Shown piece after piece: positions 35,601-50,600 of a stretch of DNA of 64,000 bases. This DNA comes from Terebella lapidaria (Eukaryota; Annelida; Polychaeta; Terebellida; Terebellidae). The stretch is taken from the NCBI GenBank assembly GCA_949152475.1, contig OX424555.1, positions 63,531,977 to 63,595,976 on the forward strand, written 5' to 3'. The position numbers were made by a program, and so were the translations under genes. The notes beneath the pieces were generated by a model, which searched no databases, was not told the DNA's origin, and saw only the letters and a list, made by a program, of their open reading frames with translations. Positions within the stretch are counted from its first letter, which is position 1; each line of letters begins with the position of its first letter.

Positions 35601-38600
35601 CGCTGGTAATAAGATACAATTGTAGAGAAAAATGGCATTAGGTATGATGCTCCTTAAAGAAACATATGTTGAAGATGAGCATAACTTACTGCGACAAAAA
35701 CACTATGAAGACTATATGGATGAATTCTGAATAATTTATACATGGAAAGACCTATATGTCCGAGAAGAGAGCAATTGTCCAGGACAACATGTACAGAAAA
35801 AGTGTGTATCCGGTAGGCTATTGAGCACCATTGTATCTCCCGTCGAAGTGGCCCTGTTGCTGTGGCACACGTGCATAATGTGGCTCGCGTTGACCTTGGA
35901 CACTCACCTTGGCCCGTGATACACAGATTCTGGATGAAGTCCCACTCGGACTGGCTGTGGACGTCTATGAGTGCCGCCTCGCTGTTGACGCTGGTCGGGC
36001 AGTAGTCGACCGACTCGTTCCAGGGGAGGGGTGTGGTCACTAACTGGTAACACGCGCTGTCATAGTAACTCATCCCCTCTGGACAACTCACTAGAGATAC
36101 GTGTACGACACCATCATGCATGGGAAAACTCGCACAGAAGGAATCTGGTACCGATCATGCGATTAGCCAAATATATATGTGTACATATTTTTGTATATTT
36201 TGTCAGATATTAGTCATATGCTGGTGTATTGTGGTGATAAGTTTATACATACATTGGTGCCTCGATATGTACCACGGGGTGCAGGCACACCTATTATACA
36301 TGTCCGACTGATACTACTCACAGAAGAATGATGTTCCTGAGCTGTATCTCAGTTTTCCTTTGACTGGTTTCAAGAGTTGACAGCGGTGGTTCCCTCCATC
36401 AGAACTCCATACCATCTGGAAACTAGTACAGCCTATGTGCTGACGACACAGTCGCTGGCAACGCTGTACAGTCGAAGGCTCGACTGACGCAATCACGTCA
36501 TTACTAGAGGCCATTGTCGGGATCTCCGAGAAGAACTTCCGTGGACATGTGTCCCTGACAGACACTGTCTCACTCACGTGTATGTCTACATATAATAGCA
36601 AGACAGTCGCGCCGACCGTAAGCGTCCACATGGTCTCTTGGTCTCGCATCTTGGTCTCTTTCATCTTGTCCAATCTGAATTGTGTCCATTTGTTTGAGGG
36701 CTGATTGATTGCTTCTCACACCATATCATCCATAGGCTGACAGCAGATACACAGCCGGACAGTCTCCTCTATTCCAAACGTATTCATTGTTCTTCGCTTT
36801 GTTGTGCATTGAAGCTCCCAGCTCCTGGCAAGAACAACAATTAGACTATTTTAGAAAGAGTGAATCATTAATATATGCTATACTTACGAGCACAGTGACA
36901 TGTGAGAACAATAAAAGCATGTCGATCTTGTTATGAGACAATTAGCAACTGTATATGGCTGATGTTGACGAACACCGAGGGGTGGGACTGTGGGCATGAT
37001 CGAGTGACTGCCGCAGCCCTGATGGACTACATGAAAGACAATGACGTATATATACATGTACATCGCACCTAAAGTCCAACTCGGAATCGGACGTATCATA
37101 TATTATTCAGACATTGCCAGACTGAATGTAAGCCTGACAGATACCCCACACATATAAATGATATATCATGCATATTTGTTGAGAGGGACGTTCAGCCACA
37201 GTCCTCAAATTGTCCATAGGTCGCGACTTCTACGTCAGACATTTTTGTGGGAAATAAATTGATGAAAGGTTCTTTGCTACGGAAGCGTATTGCTATCAAG
37301 GGTGTAAAAAATGTTATCTCATACGTACGACTTAATAACTCGTACGTACGACTTATTAACTCGTACGTACGACTTGTTAACCCGTACGTACAACTTAGTA
37401 TCTCGTACGTACGACTTAGTAACTTGTAGACTTGACATTTATTACCTGCCTTCCGAAATCTCCGGCTCCTGTGTACATATAACCTAGCCAAGGTGAAAGG
37501 AGCAAGCATTCTCGGAGCTAGAACGGCTATAGCCGCTGCAAGGTCGTTCACTGCTGATGTATATGTGTCGGAGCTCGGAGCCTTGCAACTTTGATGGAGG
37601 GTAGTTTTTCTTCAGTGTACCAGGAAACGTACGAGTTAATAAGTCGTACATACGAGTTAATAAGTCGTATGTTCGAGTTGATAAGTCGTATGTATGACTT
37701 AATAAGTCGTACGTATGACTTAATTAGTCGTATGTATGACTTATCAACTCGTACATACGACTTTAGTAACTCGTACGTACGAGTTAGTAAGTCGTACGTA
37801 TGAGATACAAATTTTTACTTTGCCAACTGCACGAGTTGGTCTATACTGTGAAATGTTATGAATAATATAGGACTGGACAAGAATAGATATTTGCAGATGC
37901 GTGGATTTTGCACTTACGAGCCATGGAAGACATGTATATGTTTGCATGCATGCGTTGTATTTTACAGACTAGCAAAGAACATTTGCAATATCCCTATACA
38001 ATATCTGGTGTAGTGTGTGTCATAATCGGAACAAAATCATAAAAAAATATCATAATCATTAAAAAAATATTACCATTCTTGAATTAATATATTGTAAATT
38101 TAATGAAAAAACCAAATCCATCACACAGTTCATTAGAATTGAAAGTTTCCGTTTCCAAAAACCGACTGCTCAATATGAATAACGCTATATCCAATATAAA
38201 TATGAATCGACACCTGTCAGAGTATAGTATCTAATACATTAGGCTAGCTGGCAGACATGTGGGCAGGTATTTCCTGGTACACTGAAGAAAAACTACCCTC
38301 CATCAAAGTTGCAAGGCTCCGAGCTCCGACACATATACATCAGCAGTGAACGACCTTGCAGCGGCTATAGCCGTTCTAGCTCCGAGAATGCTTGCTCCTT
38401 TCACCTTGGCTAGGTTATATGTACACACGAGCCGGAGATTTCGGAAGGCAGGTAATAAATGTCAAGTCTACACCTGGTACTGCCCACGGCTCGGTGCTGA
38501 TTTCTCGAGATTAGTGAAGACAAGGAGTGTACATGTATCTGTTTTGTTTTGTTTTAAATAGCATTCTGGAGTGGATTGGTGCGATTTAGGGATTATACTT

Positions 38601-41600
38601 CAGCATCTTCTCTCTTAAGCCACAAAAAATATGTTATGTTTTTCCATTGACCTGGATTATTGTACTTAAAACTAGCTTCAAAGCTTTCATGGTGCTCGGC
38701 AGATGAGTAATTAGCTAGTATTGTGTCACAAGAATGCATTTCTGAAACACATCAAAGCATTTACAATACCTGTACGTTTACCCCAAAAACAATTATAGTG
38801 AGAAGCAATTGGCATACTATAAAAATAGGATCAATATACAGCTCAAAATGAGAACATTTAAATGATCCTTGATCGAATTTCGCGTGATACACGTACAATT
38901 GTTATGATGCACCAGTCTAGTCATCAGTATAGAAGATTGTCTTCGTTATGGGCGAGAATAAAGGAGGCCGTGTTTTTTTTTGTATTTGATGTTGTTTAGG
39001 ATCAATATAGAATGTGGAGTTGGACGTACATCGTCCGACAACTGGTTCCATGAAGAACGCCCACATTTGTGTTTTGTTTTGCATTCATTATCAAGTACCT
39101 TGTATTCTCCTGAGCTTTCCTTTCTGTGAATTCTGAAGCATGCATGCATATACAATATGCAGGTGACTGCCTACAGGAAAAAAAACAGTTTCCATGTTTC
39201 CATTTGGTAAATGTCCAAACTGTTTTGCCAATAATTGACCAAAAACTATAGTCGGTTGGAAACAAAAACAGAAACAACGCCATGGCGAGAAACGTAGGCT
39301 ACTTGTAAATCAACAAAACCAAAAACTGCACGTATAGATCAAGTACACATCTTGTTAACCCCGCTGCATCAGAAGGCTGTATTACTGTGGTGTGATTGCA
39401 CCGGAATATTGCTCAAGTTGATCCAGATTTACGGCTTCAAGAAACGTGTGTAGATCTAGCATGTTGATCTAGCATGTAGATCTAGCTGTCATTCCTCTCA
39501 CAGACTAGAATTATGTATACTATATTATGTCCATGGACGGGATAATCGAAAACCTGAGTTGATGAGGAATGCATGCCCGTATAATGAGGATATGACTGGG
39601 GTGTTTCAGTCTTCAATACGTATTGGAACAATCAAGCCTAATTGCTGATATTGTGGTTTGTAAAATATTTCTTTTTATGAAGTCAAGTTCATCTGTCAGT
39701 GGAAAAGGCTTTTTGGCCGTATTTCTGTTAAGGCTCATCGTATCAACTTGAAATTGTATGTCTCAATTAAATTGGGTATCATGCCGCAATTTTTCACCAA
39801 ATTGCAGAATTCTATCTCAAAAAAGGGGAAAAGTTGGCAATCTCCCCCAATGTTAAATTTCAGGCCCATCAGAGAATTTCTGAGTCGGCACAAAAAATAT
39901 CAATTTTTATTCGATGTTTGAGCTATGTATTGCTTCAAAATAAACATATTCACTTAATATACACCGACTGCGCCTTCCGATTCCAAATCAACGCAATAAG
40001 TTCATTCTGTAAGGGCACAAACATGATAAAAGCCCTGAATTTGATGGAACTTATTTGATCCCGTTATATATACTGAAATTTAACATTAGAAGAGATTGCA
40101 GACATTTCTCACCTTTTTAGATATAATTCTGAAATTTAGTGAAAAATTGCGGCACGTCACCCAATTAGGACACACAAAGATTCAAGTTGATCTGATTATT
40201 CAAAACAAAACTATGGCCAATATGCATGTTTCACTGATAGATGAACTTGACATTAGCAGTGTTCACTCACTTGGGCATTCCAAAATCCTTATCATTCTCC
40301 GTTTTCTAGAGACTAACAGACTACCCTGTATAGCCCACGATACCCATCGGTGCCACTGGCACTGTTATTTCCGCCATAAGGTGCAAACAGTGCAACTGCT
40401 TCCGCTTGAGACGCCGGTGTAAATATTCCGCACTTTAGTCAGATGAGGTGAAGGATTGTTGATCATTTCTGACACGTAAATGATGCTGATCGGAGTGGTC
40501 AGGCATTCTCATACCCATACGTTACGGGTATGTAGAGTGCTATACCTATAGAGCTCTATGGATCGCATTGATCTGAGGCACTACCACGAAATTATTGATA
40601 TCTCCATTCTTACATGCAGAATAGCAGAATACATATAAATAAAGAAGAAAACTAAATGATACGATAATAGGAGCATATTACGGTGGCTGATATATGCCAT
40701 AGTTTTATTTTTCAGATTTCATTTATTTATTTTTTCCAAATGACCACTCTAAAGAAAAGAAAATAATTAAATTCACGTACTTAATGTTAAATACGCGTAA
40801 TTAATATTAAATACACATACTTAATATTAAATACACGTATATAATATTAAATACACGTATATAATATTAAATACGTGTACTTAATATTAAATACGCGTAC
40901 TTAATGTTAAATACGCGTACTTAATGTTAATTACGCGTACTTAATATTAAATTAGCAAAAATTGGATGTGGTTATGTTGCTGCGTATGTCTCGTGAAACA
41001 AGGTATGTATCAAGCGACATGGCGCTTCAAAGAAAATAAAATATCTAACTGTCTGGTATTTATTATTAAGTACGTGTATTTAACATTAAATACACGTATT
41101 TAATATTATATACGCGTATTTAATATTATGTACGTGTATTTAATATTAAGTACGCGTATTTAATATTAAGTACACGTATTTAACATTAAGTATGCGTATT
41201 TAATATTAAATACACGTATTTAATATTATATACACGTATTTAATATTATGTACGCGTATTTAATATTAAGTACGCGTATGTAATATTAAGTACGCGTATT
41301 TAACATTAAGTACGCGTATTTAACAATAAATACACGTATTTAACATTATATACACGTATTTAATATTATGTACGCGTATTTAATATTAATTACGTGTATT
41401 TATCATTAAATACGCGTATTTAATATTAAGTACACGTATTTAAACATTAAGTACGTGTATTTAATATTAAGTACGTGTATTACATGCGTCTGGAAAATAT
41501 CGTAAATAAATGAAAACTAAAGAATAAAACTATGGCATATATCAGCCACTGTAGCATATTCACCTGATGTTTTACAAAAGGCCCACTTGAATTGTCTACG

Positions 41601-44600
41601 GCGGAAGCGCTCAGTGACAAAAGACACAACGTCTAGGTAATGGATAGTGGATACGATCATGCGATGCGATGACGTGTGAGCTATTACATATTTACCACCA
41701 TTACAATCATCAATGCGGATGCCATTCATTTAACTTCTGCACGTTGTTCGATTCATTTGCTTCCTTCCATGAAAAAATCGTCACAAATAAACCTAGCGTC
41801 ATAAATTATATATGTATCCTGATGTCATAACAAGTTAAGGTTACAGAGTAAAATGATACCTTTAAATACAAACACATCAATCGTCTATGTGTTTAATACT
41901 GGAATTTCTCTTGATTTCTCCCCACAAAAACTGCTTCCACAATTTGGCACAACTCATCCACTACAACACTTGAAATTAACCCTTTGTGATCTATTTTTGC
42001 ACGATGTACGTTCCTTTGCCGTAAAACTTCGGCTGCCTGATATGGCCTAGTTACTGTTCAAGTGTAGTCGGAGCTATTACCTCAGAAAACACACTGGATT
42101 GTTATTGCTACAGTGTGTGTTGTTGATCCGGGTTCCATTAGCTATCATCTATCTTGTTCGGGGGGCATTGGTCATGAATCTGATCGAGCTTTATCGTGAG
42201 GCAGGTGAATGAAGATTGGAAGCTTCCTTGCACTGGCATCCTGCTATAACCTTTGCTTTTGAACTTGATTAGTACATTACTAGTACTTGTAAGAGTGCTG
42301 GTTATTTTGACGTCATTAATAAAACATTATATTATTGTAAGCAGTATTTTGTTTAATTTGATGCTGTACTTGATTTTTTAACTGGTTTACACTGATATTG
42401 TTGCGAGGCTAAATGGTATCATTCTATAACTTGGCATACTTCACCGGGGAGTCGAACGGCAACATTCTACAAAATTTCACAGTTCTATCGCGAAGATTGA
42501 AAAAGTGGGCAACCTACCCCAATGAGGTAGAAAATAAGAAGGCAACAATCATTGAATAGCTAACAGCTTCATCTCCATAATGTACACAAAACCGATTGGT
42601 TTTTAGTGTGACTGCCATAATTTATCAGCATATATTTGTTACTTCAATATGTTTATAGTACGCGATGAATTAGTAAAACAATAACAAAAAACATACAGGT
42701 CACATACTATATTATGACCTGATTGCGAATGACTATATGGTAGTCATCTTACGTGTGGATATCGTAAATCAACCAGATGGGGCCTAATTCAACATTTACC
42801 AATCGCGCCACTATATTTTGTTAGTTTTGAATGTTGCTAAATTTGCACTTTTCCAGGTGTTTGTGGGCAGTCCGGCTGATGGGGAGCTACACAGAGGCGA
42901 CGTGATCGTTGCCATTGACAACTATGACACGACACAACTCACACACAAACAGGCCCAGGATATCATCAAAAACGCCGGAGGCTCACTCTCTGTCAGAATT
43001 AAAAGGTGGGTCACCTTGGCAACGGATGTCAATAACTTGTAAATAATCAATCATGATGGTTCCGTTTGACACCAAAGGCATGAAAGTTTGTATTTAAAAA
43101 GCCTATTATGAATCAAGATATCGCACCAGTGCTAGAGAGATCCGGAGATGCCGTGAACTCCTTTCATGTACCTTTAGTGGTATGGCTACTTTTTTCGGAC
43201 CGATTAAGCTGTGAAGAAGGCACATCAATTGATGCAGAATGTGACACTGTGCTTTTAATTGAGTATTAAACTCACTTGACCTTACACACATATTATATGC
43301 AGTTTGTAGTTTGTTTTGGAGCTGATGAAGTATAAACCAAACGAGAGTAAATAGGCATGTCCCTTCCTTTAATCAGTGAGGTTTTGTAAAAAAAAAACCA
43401 AATGTTTAAATGAAGGTAGATGGTAGGTGTCAATATTTAGCTCAAACTTATTTTCAAGTTGATATAGTAATATGGATTGTTAGCCTGTGTCATTTCACTA
43501 GATCCACATAGTACACGTAATCACACTTGATATGCAATGATAAGTCGGAAAATAATCAAGTCATATACAAACCCCGCGCCGTATGGCGCTCCAGGCTTGG
43601 TGCCTTACATGTATATACATGTGACCATTATCAGGATTAGCGCCATATGCCGCTCCAAATCACTGTCATTGTAAACGGGAAAGTATCTGAGCAATCAGAT
43701 ATATTGCTGAATACAATCTCCTGCCAATACATTTAAATTTGGAACAATGAAATTTTCATTTTTATGCAAGTTCCTTAAATGAATGTATAAGAGCATCCAG
43801 ATTTACAGACGTCTTGAGAGGATCATGGAACTGACTATGGTAGTTGAAATTTCAATTATGATATACCAAAAAAGAGATATGCATGTTTCGATGGGATGGG
43901 ATGAGAAAACACAGAATTGCTGCATATCAAACAATTTCTCCGGGAAGAATCCATACATTTTTCCAACTAGATGGAAGTGTTGTCGGTACGTTTATGAGGG
44001 GTAGCACTTCTGTCTAATTTACTCATAAGCACACAAGATCTGACTATATATCCAAGTATCACATGTCTCTACAGAAGTAGGTCAGAATGCCAAAGTTACT
44101 CAGATATTTCATACATCAGACAGCAAATCTAGCGGCAAATGCCTCCCCACATCATACAAGCAACAACTTTGATTGAATCTGCCCACTTTTCCTCGGATTC
44201 TTACATGGTCTATTGGGTGCCAAGTTCCTTGCACGAGATTGTGCCATAACGGTACCAGAGTGATACACAGGAAGGGTCGCTGATAGCGGCATAACGCCAC
44301 ACTCTGGGATCCAGATAGCATGGCTCCAGAATGATAGTGAACCAATCATAGCGATCAAAAGAATAGGTAGATCGATCACGGCTGGAATTTTTCATCTCTC
44401 AGGAACTGTATAGTTGGTAATATGGATAGCATGCTGACGAGTGTTACGTGTGAACAATATGATATGTATATCCCTACTGGTAAGCCGCTTGATTTTTGGA
44501 GAATACTTGGATTCATATTTCACATGCACATTTTATCTCTCTTAGGTAAGGTCCGCTAACCTATTGCCGTGGCGTTGCGTCCGTCGTCCGCCGTCGTCGT

Positions 44601-47600
44601 CCGTCTACATTTTTATCTTTAAAGTTTACGATCGGACTTTTCTAAAATTTTGCACAAGAATGCCTAAAAATATTTCAAGAAGGAGGTATTTTTTAGTTTT
44701 TTCATTTTCGCAATTATTTCAAAATCGAGGCCATTTTTAACGGAAAACGGCCAATTTTAGACTTTGTAGGCCATTTTCTCAAAATCTGTTCAGTAACCTT
44801 TTTGTTATTGATGCATAAAACTAGTCCTATATACCCATGTTCATAGTTTCGTTGCCATTGAATCGCTCGAAGTGGGCCATTTAGACTCAAACTCGGCCCG
44901 AATGGGACTTTCCCGTGTTAAATTTTCCTGTACTTTATAATGGGACATATTATGCCTAATATCTCACCTAATATTGAGATTAGGGATCAAATGTGGACAT
45001 ATAGGAATATATGCTGAATATTCTCGTTACCTTGAATTTGACCTTTGACCTCATTTTCAAGGTCACAGGACAAAATGGCTAATATATCGCTTATTATCGA
45101 CTTTACAGTTTAGGAATCAATTGTGAACATATAGGAAATGATATATAGATTATTTTCATGACCTTGAATTTGACCATTGACCTGAATTTCAAGGTCACAG
45201 GACAAAATGGCTAATATCCTACTTATTATCGATTTTTCAGCTCAGGGATCAATTGTGGACGTATAAAAAATGGTATTTGCTGAAATTGCCATGACTTGGA
45301 ATTTGACCTTTGACCTCATTTTCAAAGTCACATGATAGAATGACTAACGTCTTGCTGCTCTATTGATCTTATAGCTTGGGAACCAATTGTGGACATATAG
45401 AAAATTATATATACACTGAATATTTTGATGACTTTGATTTTGACCTTGACCTTATTTTCAAGTTAGAGCACAAAATGGCTTATATCTCGCTTTACAGCTT
45501 AGGAATCCATAGTGAACATATAGGACATGATATATGTTGAATATTTTGGTGATCTCGAATTTGACCTTTGACCTCATTTTCAAGGTCTGAGAACAAAATG
45601 TTTAGAACAAAACGGTCTGAGAACAAAACGCTTATTATCGACTTTACAGCTTAGGAATCAATTGCGAACATAAAGGAAATGATATATGCTGAATATTCTC
45701 ATGACCTATAACTTGACCTTTGACCTCATTTTCAAGTCACATTTTGTCACATCACAAAATGGCTAGTATCTCACATAATATTGACTTTACAGCTTAGGAA
45801 TCAGTTGTAGACATACTAGAAATGATATACGTTGAATATTCTCGTGACCTTGAATTTACCAAGGACCTTATTTTCAAAGTCACTATGCAAAATGCTAATA
45901 TCTAAAATATATGTTGTCCCGTAACCTTTCTCAGCCCATGGGCTAATTTTATCTTTGAAATTTGAAGGTTAGAGCACTAAATGACTAATATCTCGCTTAT
46001 TATCGACTTTACAGCTTAGGAATCCATTGTGCTGAATATGCTGAATTTTCTTAAAATCTAGAACTTGACCTTTGACATTATTTTCAAGGACAGAGCATAT
46101 AATAGCTAACATCTCGCTTATAATCAACTCCACACTTAGGAATCGATTGTGAACATAGGAAATACTATATGCTGAATATTGTCAAGACATTGAATTTGAC
46201 CTTTGACCACCTCATTATCAAGGTCAAAAGACAAAATGGATAATATATCTTTCATTATCGACTTCAAAATCAGTTGTGGACATGCAGACTAATAATAGTC
46301 TGATGACTAATAATTTGACCTCTGACTTCATTTTCAAAGTCAGAGCACAAAATTACTAATATATGTCTTATTATTGAATTTACATCTTAGCAATCAGTTG
46401 TGGACATGTAGGAAATGATATATTCTGAATATTGTCATGACCTTGAATTATCGACTTTACAGCTTAGGAATCCATTGTGCTGAATATGCTGAATTTTCTT
46501 AAAATCCAGAACTTGACCTTTGACCTTGTTTTCAAGGTCAGAGCACAAAATAGCTAATATCTTGTTATTCACCGACTTTATGGCTTTGAAACCAATTGTG
46601 GACAGACATGAAGTGATTATGCTAAATATTCTGATGACGTTTAATTTGACCTTTGACTTCATTTTCCAGAAAACCGGACATAAAGGTTAATAATATAATT
46701 ATGCAGAACATTCTCGTGACCTTGAATTTGACCAATGACTTTATTTTCAAGGTCATGGGACAAAATGGATGATATCTGAAATATAAAACAATTACCTTCC
46801 TTAGCCTCTGGACTATTTATTTTTTACGTTAGCTTATAATGATAGTAATGTGCGTTTGATATAGTGGGGGGTTGGACAATTAGAAAGTGATATATAGGTA
46901 GATTACCTAGTATATTGTGCTCCCATGCAATTATTGACTGACATATTTTTCTTAGGATAAGATAAGATAAGATTTTATTCAGAACTATATATATATACAG
47001 TGATACCGGATGTATCAAGAATATCAACATATTTCACAGTTCTCAGCTTTACAACAGAGCCAGAGTTGGATGTGGCCTCTTGCCAGCAAAAATTATATGT
47101 GCATAATGAAATCACATGACAAAGACATTGTTATGCAGGTACAACGAGGCATTTTGAAAATTCAATTCGGTGGTATGCTGGAAAATTATATGGAATTATT
47201 TTCAACCAAACCTCATATTTGTATATTATTTGATTGATGGATACTTCTCGAATTGCGTGGTGAGATTGTAAAACGTTGTGAGTCACAGAGAATACTTCAA
47301 CAATGTCCTGGTATTGGCTCCCTGTCTTTTAACATAGACGTCATATTAATGTGCTATACTCTGATTTATCTAACGTTTTATAACTTTTTGTTTGTTTGGC
47401 TGAAATTATTGCGATGCTATATGATATCGTATTATAACTTGGTATACTTCACCTGTTAGTCAAACGGCAATTTTGTGTCGAATTTTAAGACTTCTATCAC
47501 GAAAATTTCAATCTGCATGTACCCCCAATGTTAAATTTAGACCCGCCGTTGAGTTTTTGGGTTCGCACAGGATTTGGCGCATTTGCTCAGTTTTGTTTAG

Positions 47601-50600
47601 GTGCAATCTTCCAAAATCAACATTCCTCACTTCCCACATCAATCATAATACTAGTAATGGATAATACGTATTACAATGATATCTTGTATTTTACTTGTAT
47701 TTTTTGCATATTTTGCACACGATATTCCAAATACACCCAATATTTATAAATTGGAACAAAAACCTTCATTATTTATTTGGTATGTTTCATTTGGTTTATG
47801 TTTAGCTGTAAAGTCTGTACATATACAATATAGTATAAATACATGGTATGCAGTTGGAAACGCTACAATTTCTATAAAAAAAATAATATATGTTATATTT
47901 CACCACCATATAATGTCTGGTATGTATGCGTACTGCTCAATGCATATTTATTCAACACTGCTTGAAGTTTTGTTTAGGAATGTTGAAACAGACACAAACA
48001 CGTAGGTGAAGCTATGTTTCTTACCTATTTTGATGGTTGTTTCGTTTTACCTACATCAAAATATGTATAGGCAATAGTAGTTTTATTGTATCTTATGGTA
48101 TTTACAGTGGTACTGCGGCCCTCGGCTTGCTGCATGTAGCTTTATACGACACGCATATAAATAGAAATTAGCCCAAGGGTTGAGAAAGTTACCGGAAAAA
48201 TGTACAATGTCAGACTTACATTTTTGTTTCAGTCAAATTGCTGCATTGGCATATTCAATCCATTAACCATCCGATGTGACTATCTGCATGATATGCTCAT
48301 AATACAAATCTAAGCTCCATCTACAAGCTCTCTGTTGGTTTCTGTCAATTTTTATTATTCAGGTCGAGGTCATCGAAAGATGTTTCAATTTCTTATCACA
48401 AACCCGAGGTCTATGTGCAAGCGTTTTGGTCCAAGAGACCCGTTTATACATATCGCGCGGCTGCTCCATCTGCTGATGCAACATCAAGTATCGCAATTGG
48501 CATGTTCTGATCCCATTATGAAAAAAAAAACCAAGTGGCTAAAAATTTCCCAATTTTTCACAAGGGGTGAATTTTTCTTTACATTTCCAGGTGAAATTTC
48601 CAGGGGCCAAAATTGATATTGACATGATTTGGGACCAAAAAATAATTACCGACCCGCCCAAAACTCAAAATGCTCGCCACTTGCATCCCGGCTAACATAA
48701 ACCTGTATATCACAATCATGATGGTATTCAAGGGGAGTATAATACGGGAAATAAACAAAAGGTACTAACAGATTTTAAGAAAATGGCAGCCAAAGTCCAA
48801 AATAGGCGTTTTTGGCAAAAACTGGTCATTTTGACCTTTCAGTGTCATCAGAAACCCATAAGAGATGGGTTTCCCATTTAAGGTAGGGGAGGGGGTCACC
48901 GTGTACGTTCTCATGGAAAACACGATGCAAGATGTGAATATGGACGAAAAAATGTGCAAAAATGCCATAATTTATGTCATTTTAGGTAAATATGTGTGAT
49001 TTTGATCGAATATGTAGAAGAAACGAGCACGGTGACCCCCTATTTTCTTTTCAGTATTAGGATGCTGGTCATTTACTCTATAAAATAATGTCATTTTGAA
49101 GAGATAATATTCAAGAAATGACTTTTAAATTTTGACTCTCCGTTACCTCCATGTTTGTAGCGGACTACGTTAAAAGTGCTGATACCCTGAGCACTTAGTT
49201 GGACATTCTACGAGTACAGTATTAAAAGTTCCCATTTTGAAAGAAAAAGTGCCCAATTTTTTTTTGGTGGTGGGGGGGGGGTGGTTAGCGGGGGGGGGGG
49301 GGCGGGGCGGTTCGTTAACTTTGGCTACAAATGGCTCAAAACAAGTAACGTGTGGTTTTTTTTCGCCGACCCGTTAAAAAATGAAATCGGCCACCGCACG
49401 TAGACCGGCGATTTAATGGCAACGAGACTTATATACGTCATAAAGTACATAAGGGAAACAATTTGAAAAAAAAAGTGGTGATACAGTTTTTGAGAAAATG
49501 GCCACCGAAAATGCTCAGTTTTCGTCGAAAACGACCACCATTTTGAAAAAACAGCGAAATTAAAAAAATATACTTCCCTCTTGAAATTTTTTTGGTATTT
49601 TTTATGCAAAATTTCAAAAAGATTCGACTGTAAACTTCAAAAATAAAACTGAGGACGACGGACGAAGACAGACAACGGACGCAATGCTATGCCAATAGGT
49701 TATAGGATCATAGGGCGGTAACCTAAAAAGTAGGAAACTGTTATTGTGGACCACCTTAGCGATGCATTCTTTTACTGCTTTGGCATAGACATGATAACGG
49801 CTATGTGAATTGTATCATGTCTTCGTTTTTATGATTCAATCTCAAGGACTCCAAGTCACTGGAACGGTGTCAGTTTTAGGTTGCCGCACCTGAAGTTTGT
49901 CTTATGAACATATAGGAACCCATATATGGGGTATATATTGTTGACATCGAACTTGACCTCATATTAGTACGCAAACCTGATGTCAAGTTGAAATTACTCA
50001 TTGCCTATGGATACTAAATGCTTGAAGGTAAAGCTTAAGAAGATAAAGCTGAGTATACAGGAAGTCATGTTCTCATGGTGCATCTTATGGCAAACTTGAA
50101 CTTGAAATTAATTAATTATCGATTTATTTTCTTCAAATATCGGCCATGTTCAACGAAAAAACGGCTAGTTTTGGACATTTGTGTAACCAATGTTACATTG
50201 TACACAGGGATGGGGTCAAATTCGTATTTGTATTTGTACTTGTATTTGAAATACACTAAATCTCGTATTTGTATTTGACAATTTCAATACTGGCGTGTTT
50301 GTATTTGAATTTGTATTTGAGGTCTGTATTTGATGTATTTGGAATCAAATACAGTCAAATACACAGAAGGGATTTATTTGTCTTATAACTTATATTTTCT
50401 TGTGTACATGTATAATAGATAACCAATGATAGTGATATGAAGGGGAAATTTAGGACAGCGACGAAAACTTCCACTGAATGCGTCAAAAATATGACTAAAA
50501 AACGACGAATGACTAAGAAATAAATATTTGCATTTGTATTTGAAGAAATGTATTTGTATTTGTATTCGTATTTGGTCGACTCTGCGAGTGTGTATTTGTA

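Noticed and set aside
37192..37803. Proteins with SRTYELISRTYEL tandem motifs
   Set aside because: The motif is a direct translation of the TACGAGTTAATAAGTCG-type DNA array, and both strands give similar frames.
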